A stretch of DNA of 64,000 bases from an uncultured Verrucomicrobiales bacterium (GCA_937944055.1 CALDZJ010000078.1:1-64000); one strand, 5' to 3'; positions 35,758 to 45,345 are shown, counted from the stretch's first letter. The notes: generated by a model not told the origin, from the sequence alone. Numbers and translations: made by a program.

Positions 35758-35893
35758 GTCTTGGTGGGCGGGAGACTAGAAAAAAATTCCGCGATGGCAA
35801 GAGGAGAATTTCGGAATTTTATCTCCTTCCCCTTCCCCACCGGCTGCCCCACTCCCTCTCTCTCAAACGCGGAACAACTCGCTCACAACACCA

Positions 35894-37045
35894 CTAGCGC
35901 GGCCCCTCGTGCTGCTCATTATCAATCTCCTCGGGCCTCGCCACCGTCAAGCCCGGAACGTCGAAGGAGAAATTCTGAGCCTTGAGATAATCATGCAACA
36001 TGCTGGGCCGGTTTGCCTCCTGCTCTGCCACCTCCGCTGTAATGAGATTCTGGCGGACCTTGGCAGCAAGAGAAAGCTCAAGCGGACACATCCCCCCCTT
36101 AACCCCACCCGTAAGCGCATTGTAAAGTTGGTGAGAATTCCCCTCTCGGATCATGGTCCGCACCGCGGGAGTGGCGAGGAGGATCTCGCGAGCGGCAATT
36201 CGTCCAGTTCCCGAGGCCCTTGGCAGGAGGACTTGCGTGACGATCCCCTGAAGGACCGAAGATAGCTGGGACCTCACCAAAGCTTGCTGTGAGGCCGGGA
36301 AGACATCGATAATTCGATCGACAGTTTGGGAAGTATCACTCGTGTGCAAAGTTGAGAATACGAGGTGCCCCGTCTCACTCGCGGTCAGGGCCAGATGAAT
36401 CGTCTCCAGATCCCGCATCTCACCCACCAAGATCACATCGGGATCTTCACGAAGGGCGGACTTTAGGGCGGGCCCGAAGCCATGAGTGTGCATGCCGAGC
36501 TCCCTCTGAGTGATACAGGCTTTCTTCTCCTCATAAGTGTACTCGATGGGGTCCTCTACCGTGAGAATATGCTTGGGACGGCGCTCATTGATGAGGTTGA
36601 TCAAGCAGGCCATCGTAGTTGATTTCCCGGTTCCGGTCGCACCTGTGAAAAGAACGAGCCCACGAGGGACCTTGGAGAAACGGTAGATCGACTCCTCCAT
36701 GGTGAGATCCTCGGGAGAAGGAATGACACTCGAGATCAAGCGGAAGACCGCAGCGAGCCCTCGCTGCTGGCGGTGGATATTGACCCGGAAACGCGTGCGG
36801 CCACTTGGAAGATCAAGTGAGTGACTAATATCGATTTCAAGCCTTTCTTCTAAGGCTTCCATTTGCTTGGCCGTCAACATGCTGAAGATCAACTTCTCAC
36901 ACTCATCTGGCGAAAGTGGCTCGTACTCATCTTCCAAAGGTCTCAGGGCTCCATCCACTCGAAACGCGGGACATCTTTCAGGCGCGAGATGCACATCAGA
37001 GACCCTGCGAATGACCGCAAGTTCCATTAAATCAGGTAAGTTCAT
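35894..37045 (-). CDS. pilT: Pilus retraction ATPase PilT
   Basis: 383 residues. Walker A GATGTGKSTTMACLINLIN, Asp box LTVEDPIEY, Walker B VILVGEMRDLETIHLALTASETGHLVFSTLHTSD. The AIRGEEG-like helix typical of PilT C-termini is represented by VRTMIREGNSHQLYNAL. It lacks the N-terminal GspE domain and zinc motif of the assembly ATPases, as expected for retraction. It is the last gene of the pilus operon, 22 bases after pilC. Confidence 0.94.
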   Translation of the reverse strand: MNLPDLMELAVIRRVSDVHLAPERCPAFRVDGALRPLEDEYEPLSPDECEKLIFSMLTAKQMEALEERLEIDISHSLDLPSGRTRFRVNIHRQQRGLAAVFRLISSVIPSPEDLTMEESIYRFSKVPRGLVLFTGATGTGKSTTMACLINLINERRPKHILTVEDPIEYTYEEKKACITQRELGMHTHGFGPALKSALREDPDVILVGEMRDLETIHLALTASETGHLVFSTLHTSDTSQTVDRIIDVFPASQQALVRSQLSSVLQGIVTQVLLPRASGTGRIAAREILLATPAVRTMIREGNSHQLYNALTGGVKGGMCPLELSLAAKVRQNLITAEVAEQEANRPSMLHDYLKAQNFSFDVPGLTVARPEEIDNEQHEGPR

Positions 37046-37067
37046 AAAATTTCGGAGCGCTGGGAAT

Positions 37068-38300
37068 TTAGGTCTTTTTGGAGGCCATTTGGGTCAACTC
37101 CCACATCGGCAGGTAAATCGCTAAGGCAAAGAAACCCACCACCCCTGTGAGAGAAACGATCAAAATCGGCCCGATGGCATCCGTCATCTTTTTAATCGTG
37201 TAGCTAATCTCTACATCATAATGCTCAGAGACATGCTGTAGCATTTCATCGAGCCGCCCAGATTCCTCCCCGATCTTCACCATATTGACCAACATGGGCG
37301 GGAAATACGGGGAGGCCCCGAGTGGCCCTGCAATCCCGTGACCCTCTTCCAGCATTCCGCGAATCTCAGCAAACTCCGCAGAAATAGCGGCATTTCCCAC
37401 CGTCTTCTCTAGAATTCGTAACGCGTCCAGCACGAGCACTCCGCTCGACTGCAAAATCGCAAAGATACTCGCAAAACGGGACATTGCCGCCTTGATCAGA
37501 ACTGGCCCAATCAGGGGGATTTTTAAAAGGGCACTATCGCGAAGGTAGATCCCTTTGTCCGTCTTATTAAAATAACGATGATAAGCGATCCCTCCGATGA
37601 TCAGGAGGAAAAGGATCAAAAGCCCATAAGTCTTGAGAACGTAACTCATGGACATGCAGAGCCGCGTCGGAGCGGGCAGCTCGAGAGAGGCACTCTCGAA
37701 GAAGGCTGAAAAGCGAGGAATCACAAAACCCACCATCACCAGAAAAGCGGCGCCTAAAACGACCACAACGATCTGTGGGTAACGCATCGCAGTTTTAATT
37801 TCGGCTTTCACCTTCGCCTCGTGCTCAATCAGGTAAAGGAGCCGATCAAGAACCTCCGGAAGAGTTCCCGCAGTCTCCCCTGCCTCAATCATACTGCAAA
37901 AGAGGGGGGAGAAAACGTCCTGATGCTTTGCCGTCGCCGAGGAAAGGCTCATTCCGCCCTCGATATCTTCCTTAATTAGGCCTGCTAATTTCTTCAAGCG
38001 AGGTTGCGTGGTCTGATCTTCCAGAATCCCGAAAGCCTGCGTCATCGGGATTCCCACGCGGACCATCGTCACCAGCTGCTTGGTAAAAACGATGAGCTCG
38101 GCTGGCGGAACCTTAAAGTGGTTCGTTTTGAGACGCGTGATGAGCCCTCCGCTCGAGTGATCACCGGCCGGCTTTAACTCGATCGGAATGAGATCCGATT
38201 GGCCTAATTGCGCAAGCGCGTCCTCAAGTGAGTCCGCCGTGAGCGTGCCCGCCTTTATTTTTCCCGCAGGGTTTGATGCTTGATAGGTAAATTCAGCCAT
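37068..38300 (-). CDS. pilC: Type IV pilus platform protein PilC
   Basis: 410 residues with the two T2SSF domains and C-terminal membrane helix of the family: EFTYQASNPAGKIKAGTLTADSLEDALAQL at the start, PPAELIVFTKQLVTMVRVGIPMTQAFGILEDQ, and KIGEESGRLDEMLQHVSEHYD. It works with PilB and PilT encoded on either side. It starts 67 bases after pilB. It is a paralogue of the GspF at 10968-12260, with a shorter linker. Confidence 0.94.
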   Translation of the reverse strand: MAEFTYQASNPAGKIKAGTLTADSLEDALAQLGQSDLIPIELKPAGDHSSGGLITRLKTNHFKVPPAELIVFTKQLVTMVRVGIPMTQAFGILEDQTTQPRLKKLAGLIKEDIEGGMSLSSATAKHQDVFSPLFCSMIEAGETAGTLPEVLDRLLYLIEHEAKVKAEIKTAMRYPQIVVVVLGAAFLVMVGFVIPRFSAFFESASLELPAPTRLCMSMSYVLKTYGLLILFLLIIGGIAYHRYFNKTDKGIYLRDSALLKIPLIGPVLIKAAMSRFASIFAILQSSGVLVLDALRILEKTVGNAAISAEFAEIRGMLEEGHGIAGPLGASPYFPPMLVNMVKIGEESGRLDEMLQHVSEHYDVEISYTIKKMTDAIGPILIVSLTGVVGFFALAIYLPMWELTQMASKKT

Positions 38301-38367
38301 GGACGATCAATTTATCGACCGATTATTCACCTAAAATTGAAAGAATAGCGATCCTAAATATCAATTT

Positions 38368-40074
38368 TTACAAAACAACCTTCGCTGCTGCTTCTTCAAG
38401 CGTTGTCAGTCCTCTCTGCGCCTTAATCGCAGCATCATCCCGCATCGTCGTAAACTTCCCCTCAGCCCTCGCGGCTGCTAACAAATCATTCTCGGTCGCA
38501 TTGCTGGTGATGAGCTCTTGAAGGGTCTCGTCGATCACAAGCACCTCGTAGACACCCACCCGGCCTCGGTAGCCGGAGTTCCGACAGCGGGAACAGCCCT
38601 TCGCCTTCAAGAACTTCGCATCAGGATCGGCGCTCAGCCCCCAAAACTCTAAGACTTCAGCCTGCGGTGACCAAGGCTCGGCGCAGCTATCGCAAACCTT
38701 TCTCAAAAGACGCTGGCCAATCACACAAGAAACGACTGATGAAATTAAAAAGGCTTCGATCCCCATATCAATGAGGCGAGCCACCGTGCCGATCGCGGTA
38801 TTCGTGTGGACCGTACTGAGAACGAGGTGCCCTGTCAGCGCGGCTTGGATCGCGATGAGAGCCGTTTCACCATCGCGAATCTCACCAATCATCGCCACAT
38901 CAGGATCCTGTCGCAAGATCGCCTTCAGACTACTCGCGAAGGACATTCCGGCCCGAATATTGAGCTCCACCTGGCGGATTCTAGGGATCTGATACTCCAC
39001 CGGATCTTCAACCGTAATGATGTTCACCTCTGGGCGATTGAGCATCCCTAAGACCGAGTAAAGCGTGGTGGTCTTACCACTTCCCGTCGGCCCAGTATTC
39101 AAAATCATCCCGTGCGGCCGCTGGATCGTCGCCTCGATTTTAGCGATATCCTCCTCACGCATTCCGAGCTGATCTAACTTGAACACCAGTGAGTTCATAT
39201 CGAGCAAGCGCATCACGACATTTTCGCCGTGAATTGTCGGCATTGCCGACACCCGAACATTGATTTCTCGGCCGCTAATTTTCGCAGCAAAGCGACCATC
39301 CTGCGGAACCCGAGTGATCGCAATATCCATCCGCCCCAGAATTTTCAAGCGCGAGACCACCGAGGATAAAAGCGACTTCGGCATGGTCGGTAAGTCTTTT
39401 AACATCCCATCCACTCGCAGCCGGACCTGCACGTGGGTCTTCTCAGGACAAACGTGCACATCACTTGCTCCCTCACGGACTGCGCGCGTAATGATCCAGT
39501 CAACCGCACGGACCGCCGTGGTCCCCTCTGCCATATCCTTGAGCGCTTCAACCTGTGACTGCTCACCTTCATCTTGATCGTCATCATTGTTTTGCGTGCT
39601 GCCATAAAGGACCTCTTCCACATCTTCAAACTGAGAACCAAGGCTCGAGCTCAGGCCGTAAAGGCCATTCATCAGCTCATTATACTCCGTTTCAGTACAA
39701 ATAACGGGCTCCAACTCGATCTTAATCTGGCGTTGTACCGTGTCTAACTCCAGCACCTCAGTGGGGTAAGGCATCGCCACAAAGAGCAAGTTCCCCTCTT
39801 CGCGCAAGGGGACCATCCGGTGTTTACCCGCCATGGAGGCTGGTATGATTTCCGTTAATTCACGCTGGATCGGATAGCTCTCAGAATCGTATTTCGGAAT
39901 ATCTAAGCGCCGGCTTAAGACACTGACCATATCCGTATCTGCCAGCATCCCTTCCCGCAGGATGAACTCCTCCACCTTGAAGCCAGCTGGCCTAGGGGCC
40001 TCCTGAATCTTGTCGAACTGCTCTTGAGTGAGGAAGCCCTCCTCAAGTAGCATCTCCTCGAGCTTAATATTCAC
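38368..40074 (-). CDS. pilB: Type IV pilus assembly ATPase PilB
   Basis: 568 residues from a GTG at 40074. The N-terminal GspE-N domain contains LDIPKYDSESYPIQRELTEIIPASMAGKHRMVPL. The ATPase core has GPTGSGKTTTLYSVL, TVEDPVEYQI, VAMIGEIRDGETALIA and STVHTNTA, and the zinc-binding CDSC and CSRCRNSGYRG motifs. It powers pilus extension. It follows the secretin gene by 15 bases and is 67 bases before pilC. Confidence 0.94.
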   Translation of the reverse strand: MNIKLEEMLLEEGFLTQEQFDKIQEAPRPAGFKVEEFILREGMLADTDMVSVLSRRLDIPKYDSESYPIQRELTEIIPASMAGKHRMVPLREEGNLLFVAMPYPTEVLELDTVQRQIKIELEPVICTETEYNELMNGLYGLSSSLGSQFEDVEEVLYGSTQNNDDDQDEGEQSQVEALKDMAEGTTAVRAVDWIITRAVREGASDVHVCPEKTHVQVRLRVDGMLKDLPTMPKSLLSSVVSRLKILGRMDIAITRVPQDGRFAAKISGREINVRVSAMPTIHGENVVMRLLDMNSLVFKLDQLGMREEDIAKIEATIQRPHGMILNTGPTGSGKTTTLYSVLGMLNRPEVNIITVEDPVEYQIPRIRQVELNIRAGMSFASSLKAILRQDPDVAMIGEIRDGETALIAIQAALTGHLVLSTVHTNTAIGTVARLIDMGIEAFLISSVVSCVIGQRLLRKVCDSCAEPWSPQAEVLEFWGLSADPDAKFLKAKGCSRCRNSGYRGRVGVYEVLVIDETLQELITSNATENDLLAAARAEGKFTTMRDDAAIKAQRGLTTLEEAAAKVVL

Positions 40075-40089
40075 GATACATCGTCTGAA

Positions 40090-41730
40090 TTATTTCCCTT
40101 GATACCTCACCCGCTGATCGCCTCGTGGAAGAATATGAGGAGTCAGGAAAATTAAGGTATCGCTGAAAGAATCACGATCTGAGCTATTCCGGAACATCGC
40201 TCCGAGGCCTGGGATGTTTTTCAAGAATGGGATCCCCTCTTCCTGAAGACTGGTGCTTTCAGAGGAAAGTCCCCCGATCACCGTCGTTTGCCCCGTCGCC
40301 AAGTAGAGGGAAGTGATTGCCGAGCGCGTTAAGATCGGAGTTTGCACATTTCCATCCACAATCACCGAGCGTGTGTCATCGAACTCATCCTTACTCGTAT
40401 TAATATCCAATTTCACCCAATTCGTATCAATCACGTGAGGAGTCACTTCTAAGCGTAAGGTTGCCCGTTTAAACTCGACCTGCGAAACCGCCGCGACCCC
40501 GCTCCCGGCTGAGGATGCAAATGGTCTCTCCTCCCCGCTCTCAATGATGGCCGTCAACTGATCCAGCGTCGTAATCGAGGGTCTCGAGACAATGTTAAGT
40601 CTTCCATCTTTCTGTAAGGCTGAAAGCTGGGCTTGCAGGAGATGGCTCCCTCTCACACGGCTCAAGCCGTAAAGTAAGCCTCTCCCGTTGAGGTCGAATC
40701 CGGCCGGAAAGTTAGAACTCACCCCATCAGTATTTGGAGGAAATCCGACATCCAGATCATCTACGCCCGCTGAATCAAAGACTCCCCATTGGACTCCAAG
40801 TTGGCGCGCAATCTCATTACTCGCTTGGACAATGCTGGCTTCAATCAAAATTTGATACGAAGGCTGATCTAAGCCCGCGATGAGCTTCCGCGCCTGAGCG
40901 AGGTCTGTGGGGATGCCATGAATAATGACCTGCCCCGTATCCTTAGAGGCCCGAATTGTGAAGCGGGCCCCCTCCTCTTCCTCCGCTGCCGCGCTATTAC
41001 CAGCCTCAGCTGAGCCCCCGGCTGCTTGATCATCTGCCACCATCGCATTCATGGTCTCGCCCACTGCCGCAACCAGATTATCGAGGTCAGCATAATGGAT
41101 GCGGATCATCTCCACTCCCATCGGCTCGGAGCGCATTCTCCTTTCAGCCGCCATCGTCTGATCATGCAGGGCCTGCTCCATCGCAATCTTCCCTTGGATG
41201 TCTTGCACCGAGAAAAGGCTCAAAAGATCATCCTTAAGATCATAGTGAATTCCCCGAGCCTCCGTAATGGCCAAGAAGAGGCGATCCCATCGAGTTTCAT
41301 GACGCAAGCTCACATGAACTGGCCCCGAGATATTATTGCTGATGATGACATTCAAATCCGCCGCATCCGCAAGGGTCCGCAACAATACCCCGACATCCAT
41401 CTCACGACTTAAGACAATGTTCTTGATCGGGATCTGTGGCAGTGGCTCAGGGCGCGTAGCCTGCAGAGCCGTTTCAGCTTCCTCATGAAAATCGCGCATC
41501 GTTGAGAAATCCGGAGCAGGCGGAGCGAAACTTGCAGAATTTGCCGCCGCTTGCTTCCATGCCTTATAAGTCGCGTTTTCACTCGCCGACTCCCATTTTT
41601 CTTGGAACGGCATATTGCAGCCCCCCAGGAAAACACCCATTCCGAGGACTCCGAAAAACCTGCGCCCAAATCTCCCCAAAAACTGAGGAACTGCGCTTTG
41701 TGTAAAGATGGTCATTGTCGTATTTTTCAT
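40090..41730 (-). CDS. Pilus/type II secretin (PilQ/GspD-like) lipoprotein
   Basis: 546 residues. A signal peptide with lipobox LGGC puts the lipidated Cys at residue 38. After a periplasmic N-terminal part with a secretin/TonB short N-terminal domain (NIVLSREMDVGVLLRTLADAADLNVIISNNISGPVHVSLRHETRWDRLFLAITEARGIHYD) the secretin domain follows: SILVEASIV-like YQILIEASIVQASNEIARQLGVQWG, VSRPSITTLDQLTAIIESGEERPF and GQTTVIGGLSSESTSLQEEGIPFLKNIPGLGAMFR. It forms the outer-membrane pore. It overlaps the pilP-like gene by ATGA. Confidence 0.94.
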   Translation of the reverse strand: MKNTTMTIFTQSAVPQFLGRFGRRFFGVLGMGVFLGGCNMPFQEKWESASENATYKAWKQAAANSASFAPPAPDFSTMRDFHEEAETALQATRPEPLPQIPIKNIVLSREMDVGVLLRTLADAADLNVIISNNISGPVHVSLRHETRWDRLFLAITEARGIHYDLKDDLLSLFSVQDIQGKIAMEQALHDQTMAAERRMRSEPMGVEMIRIHYADLDNLVAAVGETMNAMVADDQAAGGSAEAGNSAAAEEEEGARFTIRASKDTGQVIIHGIPTDLAQARKLIAGLDQPSYQILIEASIVQASNEIARQLGVQWGVFDSAGVDDLDVGFPPNTDGVSSNFPAGFDLNGRGLLYGLSRVRGSHLLQAQLSALQKDGRLNIVSRPSITTLDQLTAIIESGEERPFASSAGSGVAAVSQVEFKRATLRLEVTPHVIDTNWVKLDINTSKDEFDDTRSVIVDGNVQTPILTRSAITSLYLATGQTTVIGGLSSESTSLQEEGIPFLKNIPGLGAMFRNSSDRDSFSDTLIFLTPHILPRGDQRVRYQGK

Positions 41731-42455
41731 CGTGTCTCTGTGCTGCTTGGAGATTGTTCTGGGCTTGGGGCAGGGCTAACTGGAGGAGGAAGAACGGGAA
41801 GTGGGACCACTTCCACACCCGGGACTTGAGTCGGAGGCAGGGTTTCTTGCCCCAGTGGAGGAGGACCCGGCACGAGAGGTCTTTCCGAATCTGAAGAGGA
41901 GCCATCTTCCTCATTCTCATCCGGATCTGCCGTCAGCTCTTGAGGCTTCCCATTAATAAAAGGCTTCGCAAGAGGCACATCTACGGGGTCACTCGCTCCC
42001 CGTCGAAGAACCTTAATGTGATCTGAAAAAATTCTTAAGAGTTGAAATTCCCCACCATCGATCGGCTCCCCGGCTCGGTAATCTTGCCCATCAATAATCG
42101 CGATTAAGCGATCACCAATGCTAAGAAAGCCAACATACTCAGGAAGCGGCGCGATGTATTCCGCGGTAGGTGCTGCCACAACGGGTTCCTCACGCTCTTC
42201 TACTACCAAAAGCCGATCTCGAAAGGGATTGCGTAGCCAGTTAGTCGTTGCGGCAGCCAAGATGTCTTTCTCACGACTCGTAGATTCGCCCTTCTTCAGG
42301 CTGGTTTGAACCTTTACGGTCAAGGAGGAAAAATCAATCGGGGTCCGTGCGGAAACCCCAGCTGGCGGGTTTAAGATTGCAGGCAGATAGCTCGCGACTG
42401 CTCCGACCGCGGCAACTCCCACTAAACCGAGTAATATTTTCTCTCTAAGTATCAT
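41727..42455 (-). CDS. PilP-like pilus biogenesis protein
   Basis: 242 residues: one N-terminal membrane helix (LLGLVGVAAVGAVASYLPAIL), a small beta-rich domain (PLPEYVGFLSIGDRLIAIIDGQDYRAGEPIDGGEFQLLRIFSDHIKVLRRG), and a long Pro/Glu/Ser tail (PLPVLPPPVSPAPSPEQSPSS). The beta domain resembles the GspC/PilP homology-region fold, and the position between pilO and the secretin is that of pilP. Assignment rests more on position than on sequence. Linked to pilO and the secretin by 4-base overlaps. Confidence 0.75.
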   Translation of the reverse strand: MILREKILLGLVGVAAVGAVASYLPAILNPPAGVSARTPIDFSSLTVKVQTSLKKGESTSREKDILAAATTNWLRNPFRDRLLVVEEREEPVVAAPTAEYIAPLPEYVGFLSIGDRLIAIIDGQDYRAGEPIDGGEFQLLRIFSDHIKVLRRGASDPVDVPLAKPFINGKPQELTADPDENEEDGSSSDSERPLVPGPPPLGQETLPPTQVPGVEVVPLPVLPPPVSPAPSPEQSPSSTETR

Positions 42456-42985
42456 TGTATTGCAAGCCAGACTGAAAGATTCATTTCGTGCCCCAAATCA
42501 GTCACATCAATCGTAAACGAGTCGATAGAATCGATCGATTTCATTTTATTAAGCCCCCCCAAGAGCTTGTTGAAAGTTAAGAACTGTCCGCGCATGCGAG
42601 CATCCACTCGCAACATCTCGCGCCCCCCTTGTAGCGAGCGGACCTGCGGAGTCACCGCTACGAGCTCGACCTGTGACTCACGGGCCAGCGTCTCAAAAAC
42701 CTCCGGCAACTCCGCCAGATCATCGATTTTAAGCGGCTCTAGTTGATTGACCGCTATCGCCTCCGGCAAGGAATCATTTTTACGTCGCTGGAGCGGGATG
42801 AAAATTGGAGTGAAAGCCTTCTGTTCTTCGATATCAGCTTTCAACTCCACAATCGCCTTCTTAGTGCTCGCGATTCCTCGTGAAGTGGGAAGAACCCCGA
42901 TGAAAATAACGGTCAATAAAGCCACGATCAAAATGACCGGTAAGGCGAATTTCAAGCTAGTTGAGGTGCGTGAGTTTTTTGCCAT
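42452..42985 (-). CDS. PilO-like inner-membrane pilus protein
   Basis: 177 residues: one N-terminal membrane helix (LKFALPVILIVALLTVIFIGVLP), a coiled-coil stretch (ISSTKKAIVELKADIEEQK region), then an alpha/beta domain ending in FLTFNKLLGGLNKMKSIDSIDSFTIDVTDLGHEMNLSVWLAI. This is the PilO layout. It follows the PilM-PilN fusion by 5 bases and overlaps the pilP-like gene by ATGA. Confidence 0.82.
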   Translation of the reverse strand: MAKNSRTSTSLKFALPVILIVALLTVIFIGVLPTSRGIASTKKAIVELKADIEEQKAFTPIFIPLQRRKNDSLPEAIAVNQLEPLKIDDLAELPEVFETLARESQVELVAVTPQVRSLQGGREMLRVDARMRGQFLTFNKLLGGLNKMKSIDSIDSFTIDVTDLGHEMNLSVWLAIQ

Positions 42986-42990
42986 CGTCT

Positions 42991-44796
42991 CTATTGGTTT
43001 TCGCTGCTCTCCGGCTCCGTGACGGTCTCGACCTTTAAGGTAAAGGTGAGGTGCAAACGGCCCTCACTTTGGACCAACTCGGTCGATTCAACCTCGATCT
43101 CGGTCAGCAAGCGTGATTGATCGAGGCGGGCAATATAAATGGTAAGAGAAGTCTCCAAGCTGGTGCGCTCGCCCGTGACGACCCCTCTTAGGAGCAGGGT
43201 GCCCTTGCGATCCGCTACCGCCTTCCCTGACGTCACTTTGATGTTTTGTGCCGCAGGGTCAAAGAAGGTAATGCCGCCCTCCATCGCGGCTGAGACGTGC
43301 AGTAGTGAAACGTTTTCAGGAGTCAGTCGAGTCACCTCAGACAAAAGCGCCAGAGCCTCGTAGCGGTTAATCGCTGCCTTGCGGCGTTCTCCTAGCACCT
43401 TTACTTCTTGATTTGTTTTCGTAACGAGAGATTCCGTAATCCGTGGTCCTAGAGACTCGAGCGTGGCCTCGAGCTTTTCTTTCTCTACCTTCAGCTCGCC
43501 TAAGCTCGCTCGTTGAGAATTGTAATATAAAGCCGCAGCGAGAGCTAAGAGCAGCAGTAAGATAGAAGCGATCGTGGAAAACTTATTCTCCGCCCCCTCG
43601 CGCTGACGTTCTTGATAAGTGTTGGCAAGATTGATCCCAGCTTGATTGGCCTCCAATGCCAAACCAAAGGCAGGACCATAGACCACCCGCTCAGCTTTCT
43701 CTTTAGGAACAGAAGCATGATCACCCAGCTCGACTCCATGAAAAGGATCAATCGCGAGCACTTCAGGGGAGAGCTTCTCCGCAAAAAAGTCGAAAAGCTT
43801 CCCGCGCGCCGCAATTTCACCGCCAAGAAAAACCGTCTCGATCGATTCTGAACCAAAGTTATTTTGGAAATACTCGATCGTGCGCTCGATCTGCCGGACG
43901 GTGCGCTCCAGCACTGGCACGAGCAGGGTGAAGGCTTTTTCACGGCTTTCACTCTCATCCCCGTCCCCAAAATTCTTGCCAAAGCTCCCTCCATTCTCTT
44001 CCGCGCCCCCTAAGTCCAACACCCGCTCGCAGCCCTCTTGCTCACTTAGCGCGGGATCGCTTTCGTGAGTCAGTGCGGCTGATAAACTGTCCAATCCAGA
44101 TGGGATATTTCGAGTAAAGACCAAACGTCCTTTGAGCAGAACACTCACACTGGTAGAAAGCTGTCCCAACTGACAGATCATGACAGGCCCTTGGGATTCC
44201 TGACCTGCATTCAATTTCACCAAATTTCGCAAACCAAGAAGGGGAAGCCCGATCCCCTCCAAGGAATAAGTGGATTGTGCAAAACCCTTCTTAACACTCT
44301 CGACACACTCGCGCTCAACCAGTGCACCCGTGATCTCTAATATCGGCCCGCTCTCTCCCCCTTGCTCGACTTCAAAATCAACGATCGTCTCTTCTTCAAC
44401 GAATTCATCCTCCTTCTGAAGCGCCCAATACACCGCCCCGGGGAGGCCAGATGGCTTCACCTTCGGGACCTTCAGATGATGGAGACGGGCTCGATCTAGC
44501 TTGGGGCAAGCCCACACATGCAGCTCCTTTGAAGAAGGAGAAAATTCCGCAAGTGCCTTCTTTAAAATCGAAGAAAAAGCCGGAGAATCAATTTCTAGGC
44601 TCGGATCAAAATCGTAGGTCCCACACTTTTGACATCGAGCCTTCCCGTCCGAGGAAAACTTGAGAAGAACTATGTAAATACTACGATAAGTAATCTCTAC
44701 CCCCACAGCCGCCCGGAGACCGCGTGTCTGCTTGCCCCGCCTAGAAGCTGGCGAGTCAATCCCCTCAGAAGTCGTTTTAGTGTTAGGTTCCTCCAT
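42991..44796 (-). CDS. PilM-PilN fusion protein of type IV pilus alignment complex
   Basis: 601 residues. Residues about 25-395 form a PilM-type actin-like ATPase (GVEITYRSIYIVLLKFSSDG, FTRNIPSGLDSL, VFLGGEIAARGKLFDFFAEKLSPEV, VVYGPAFGLALEA). Immediately after comes INLANTYQERQREG, matching the short INL motif by which PilN binds PilM, then one membrane helix (FSTIASILLLLLALAAALYYNS), a coiled coil, and a PilN-like periplasmic domain. In most pilus systems these are two proteins. It is the first gene of the operon pilMN-pilO-pilP-secretin-pilB-pilC-pilT. Confidence 0.88.
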   Translation of the reverse strand: MEEPNTKTTSEGIDSPASRRGKQTRGLRAAVGVEITYRSIYIVLLKFSSDGKARCQKCGTYDFDPSLEIDSPAFSSILKKALAEFSPSSKELHVWACPKLDRARLHHLKVPKVKPSGLPGAVYWALQKEDEFVEEETIVDFEVEQGGESGPILEITGALVERECVESVKKGFAQSTYSLEGIGLPLLGLRNLVKLNAGQESQGPVMICQLGQLSTSVSVLLKGRLVFTRNIPSGLDSLSAALTHESDPALSEQEGCERVLDLGGAEENGGSFGKNFGDGDESESREKAFTLLVPVLERTVRQIERTIEYFQNNFGSESIETVFLGGEIAARGKLFDFFAEKLSPEVLAIDPFHGVELGDHASVPKEKAERVVYGPAFGLALEANQAGINLANTYQERQREGAENKFSTIASILLLLLALAAALYYNSQRASLGELKVEKEKLEATLESLGPRITESLVTKTNQEVKVLGERRKAAINRYEALALLSEVTRLTPENVSLLHVSAAMEGGITFFDPAAQNIKVTSGKAVADRKGTLLLRGVVTGERTSLETSLTIYIARLDQSRLLTEIEVESTELVQSEGRLHLTFTLKVETVTEPESSENQ

Positions 44797-45159
44797 CCTT
44801 ACGAACCCTCGAATAACTGAAACCTAAGGGCTTGGAAAGGGAATTTCTTTAAGGAAGAAGAGCAAAAAAAAGAAAATGAACAAAAAAAATCTACACCTCG
44901 CTGATAGCCCCCTATCATATCTAAAAATATAGTTTTATATCACAGATTAAAGGGGCTTTTTTTTAAAAAAGAAATAAAGTTGATCAGAAAGCTAGGGTGA
45001 GATTTTTTTCGAGCATTTCGCCCAGCATGCCAGCCATTCCCCAAGCCATCCCCCATGATACACCCGAAGGCAGTGAAGGCCAATCAGCGCCTCTTCAAGG
45101 CGCTAGCTCCCCTACCCGATCCGAGCCCCTTTCACTTTGAGACCCGCTCCCCCCGCTCC
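44797..45159. other. Intergenic region upstream of pilMN
   Basis: About 360 bases without a gene. It is unusually AT-rich around 44860-45000, which probably holds the pilus operon promoter on the minus strand, and contains a plus-strand terminator-like structure (44906-44964). Confidence 0.5.
44906..44964 (+). terminator. Terminator-like structure without a plus-strand gene
   Basis: AGCCCC (44906-44911) pairs with GGGGCT (44952-44957) around a 40-base AT-rich loop that can itself fold (TATAT..ATATA), followed by eight T residues. No plus-strand gene precedes it. Confidence 0.4.
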
Positions 45160-45345
45160 CTATTGAGTCACTTCCTCTTCTTCCTTAGGAGCATCTGCCC
45201 CTTCTTTGTGATCTTCAGAGTGATCCTCGTGCTTGAAAAGATTTACGGTATCACTGGATTTCGGTGGATCAGATTCCCACTCGTGACGCTCACATGAGCA
45301 CAAGCCAAGAGCGATTGCAGCCAAAAGAACTGTAATTTTTTTCAT
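45160..45345 (-). CDS. Small acidic lipoprotein
   Basis: 61 residues. The signal peptide MKKITVLLAAIALGLCSC ends in a lipobox-like LCSC. The mature part is short and very acidic with His residues (KHEDHSEDHKEGADAPKEEEEVTQ), suggesting possible metal binding, but no family is recognised. It lies 61 bases after the DUF58 gene in the same direction. Confidence 0.65.
   Translation of the reverse strand: MKKITVLLAAIALGLCSCERHEWESDPPKSSDTVNLFKHEDHSEDHKEGADAPKEEEEVTQ

Noticed and set aside
35507-35852. ORFs with GDRRDLNPRQPESQSGALPTELRPP-like translation
   Set aside because: This is the well-known spurious translation of a tRNA gene, here tRNA-His.
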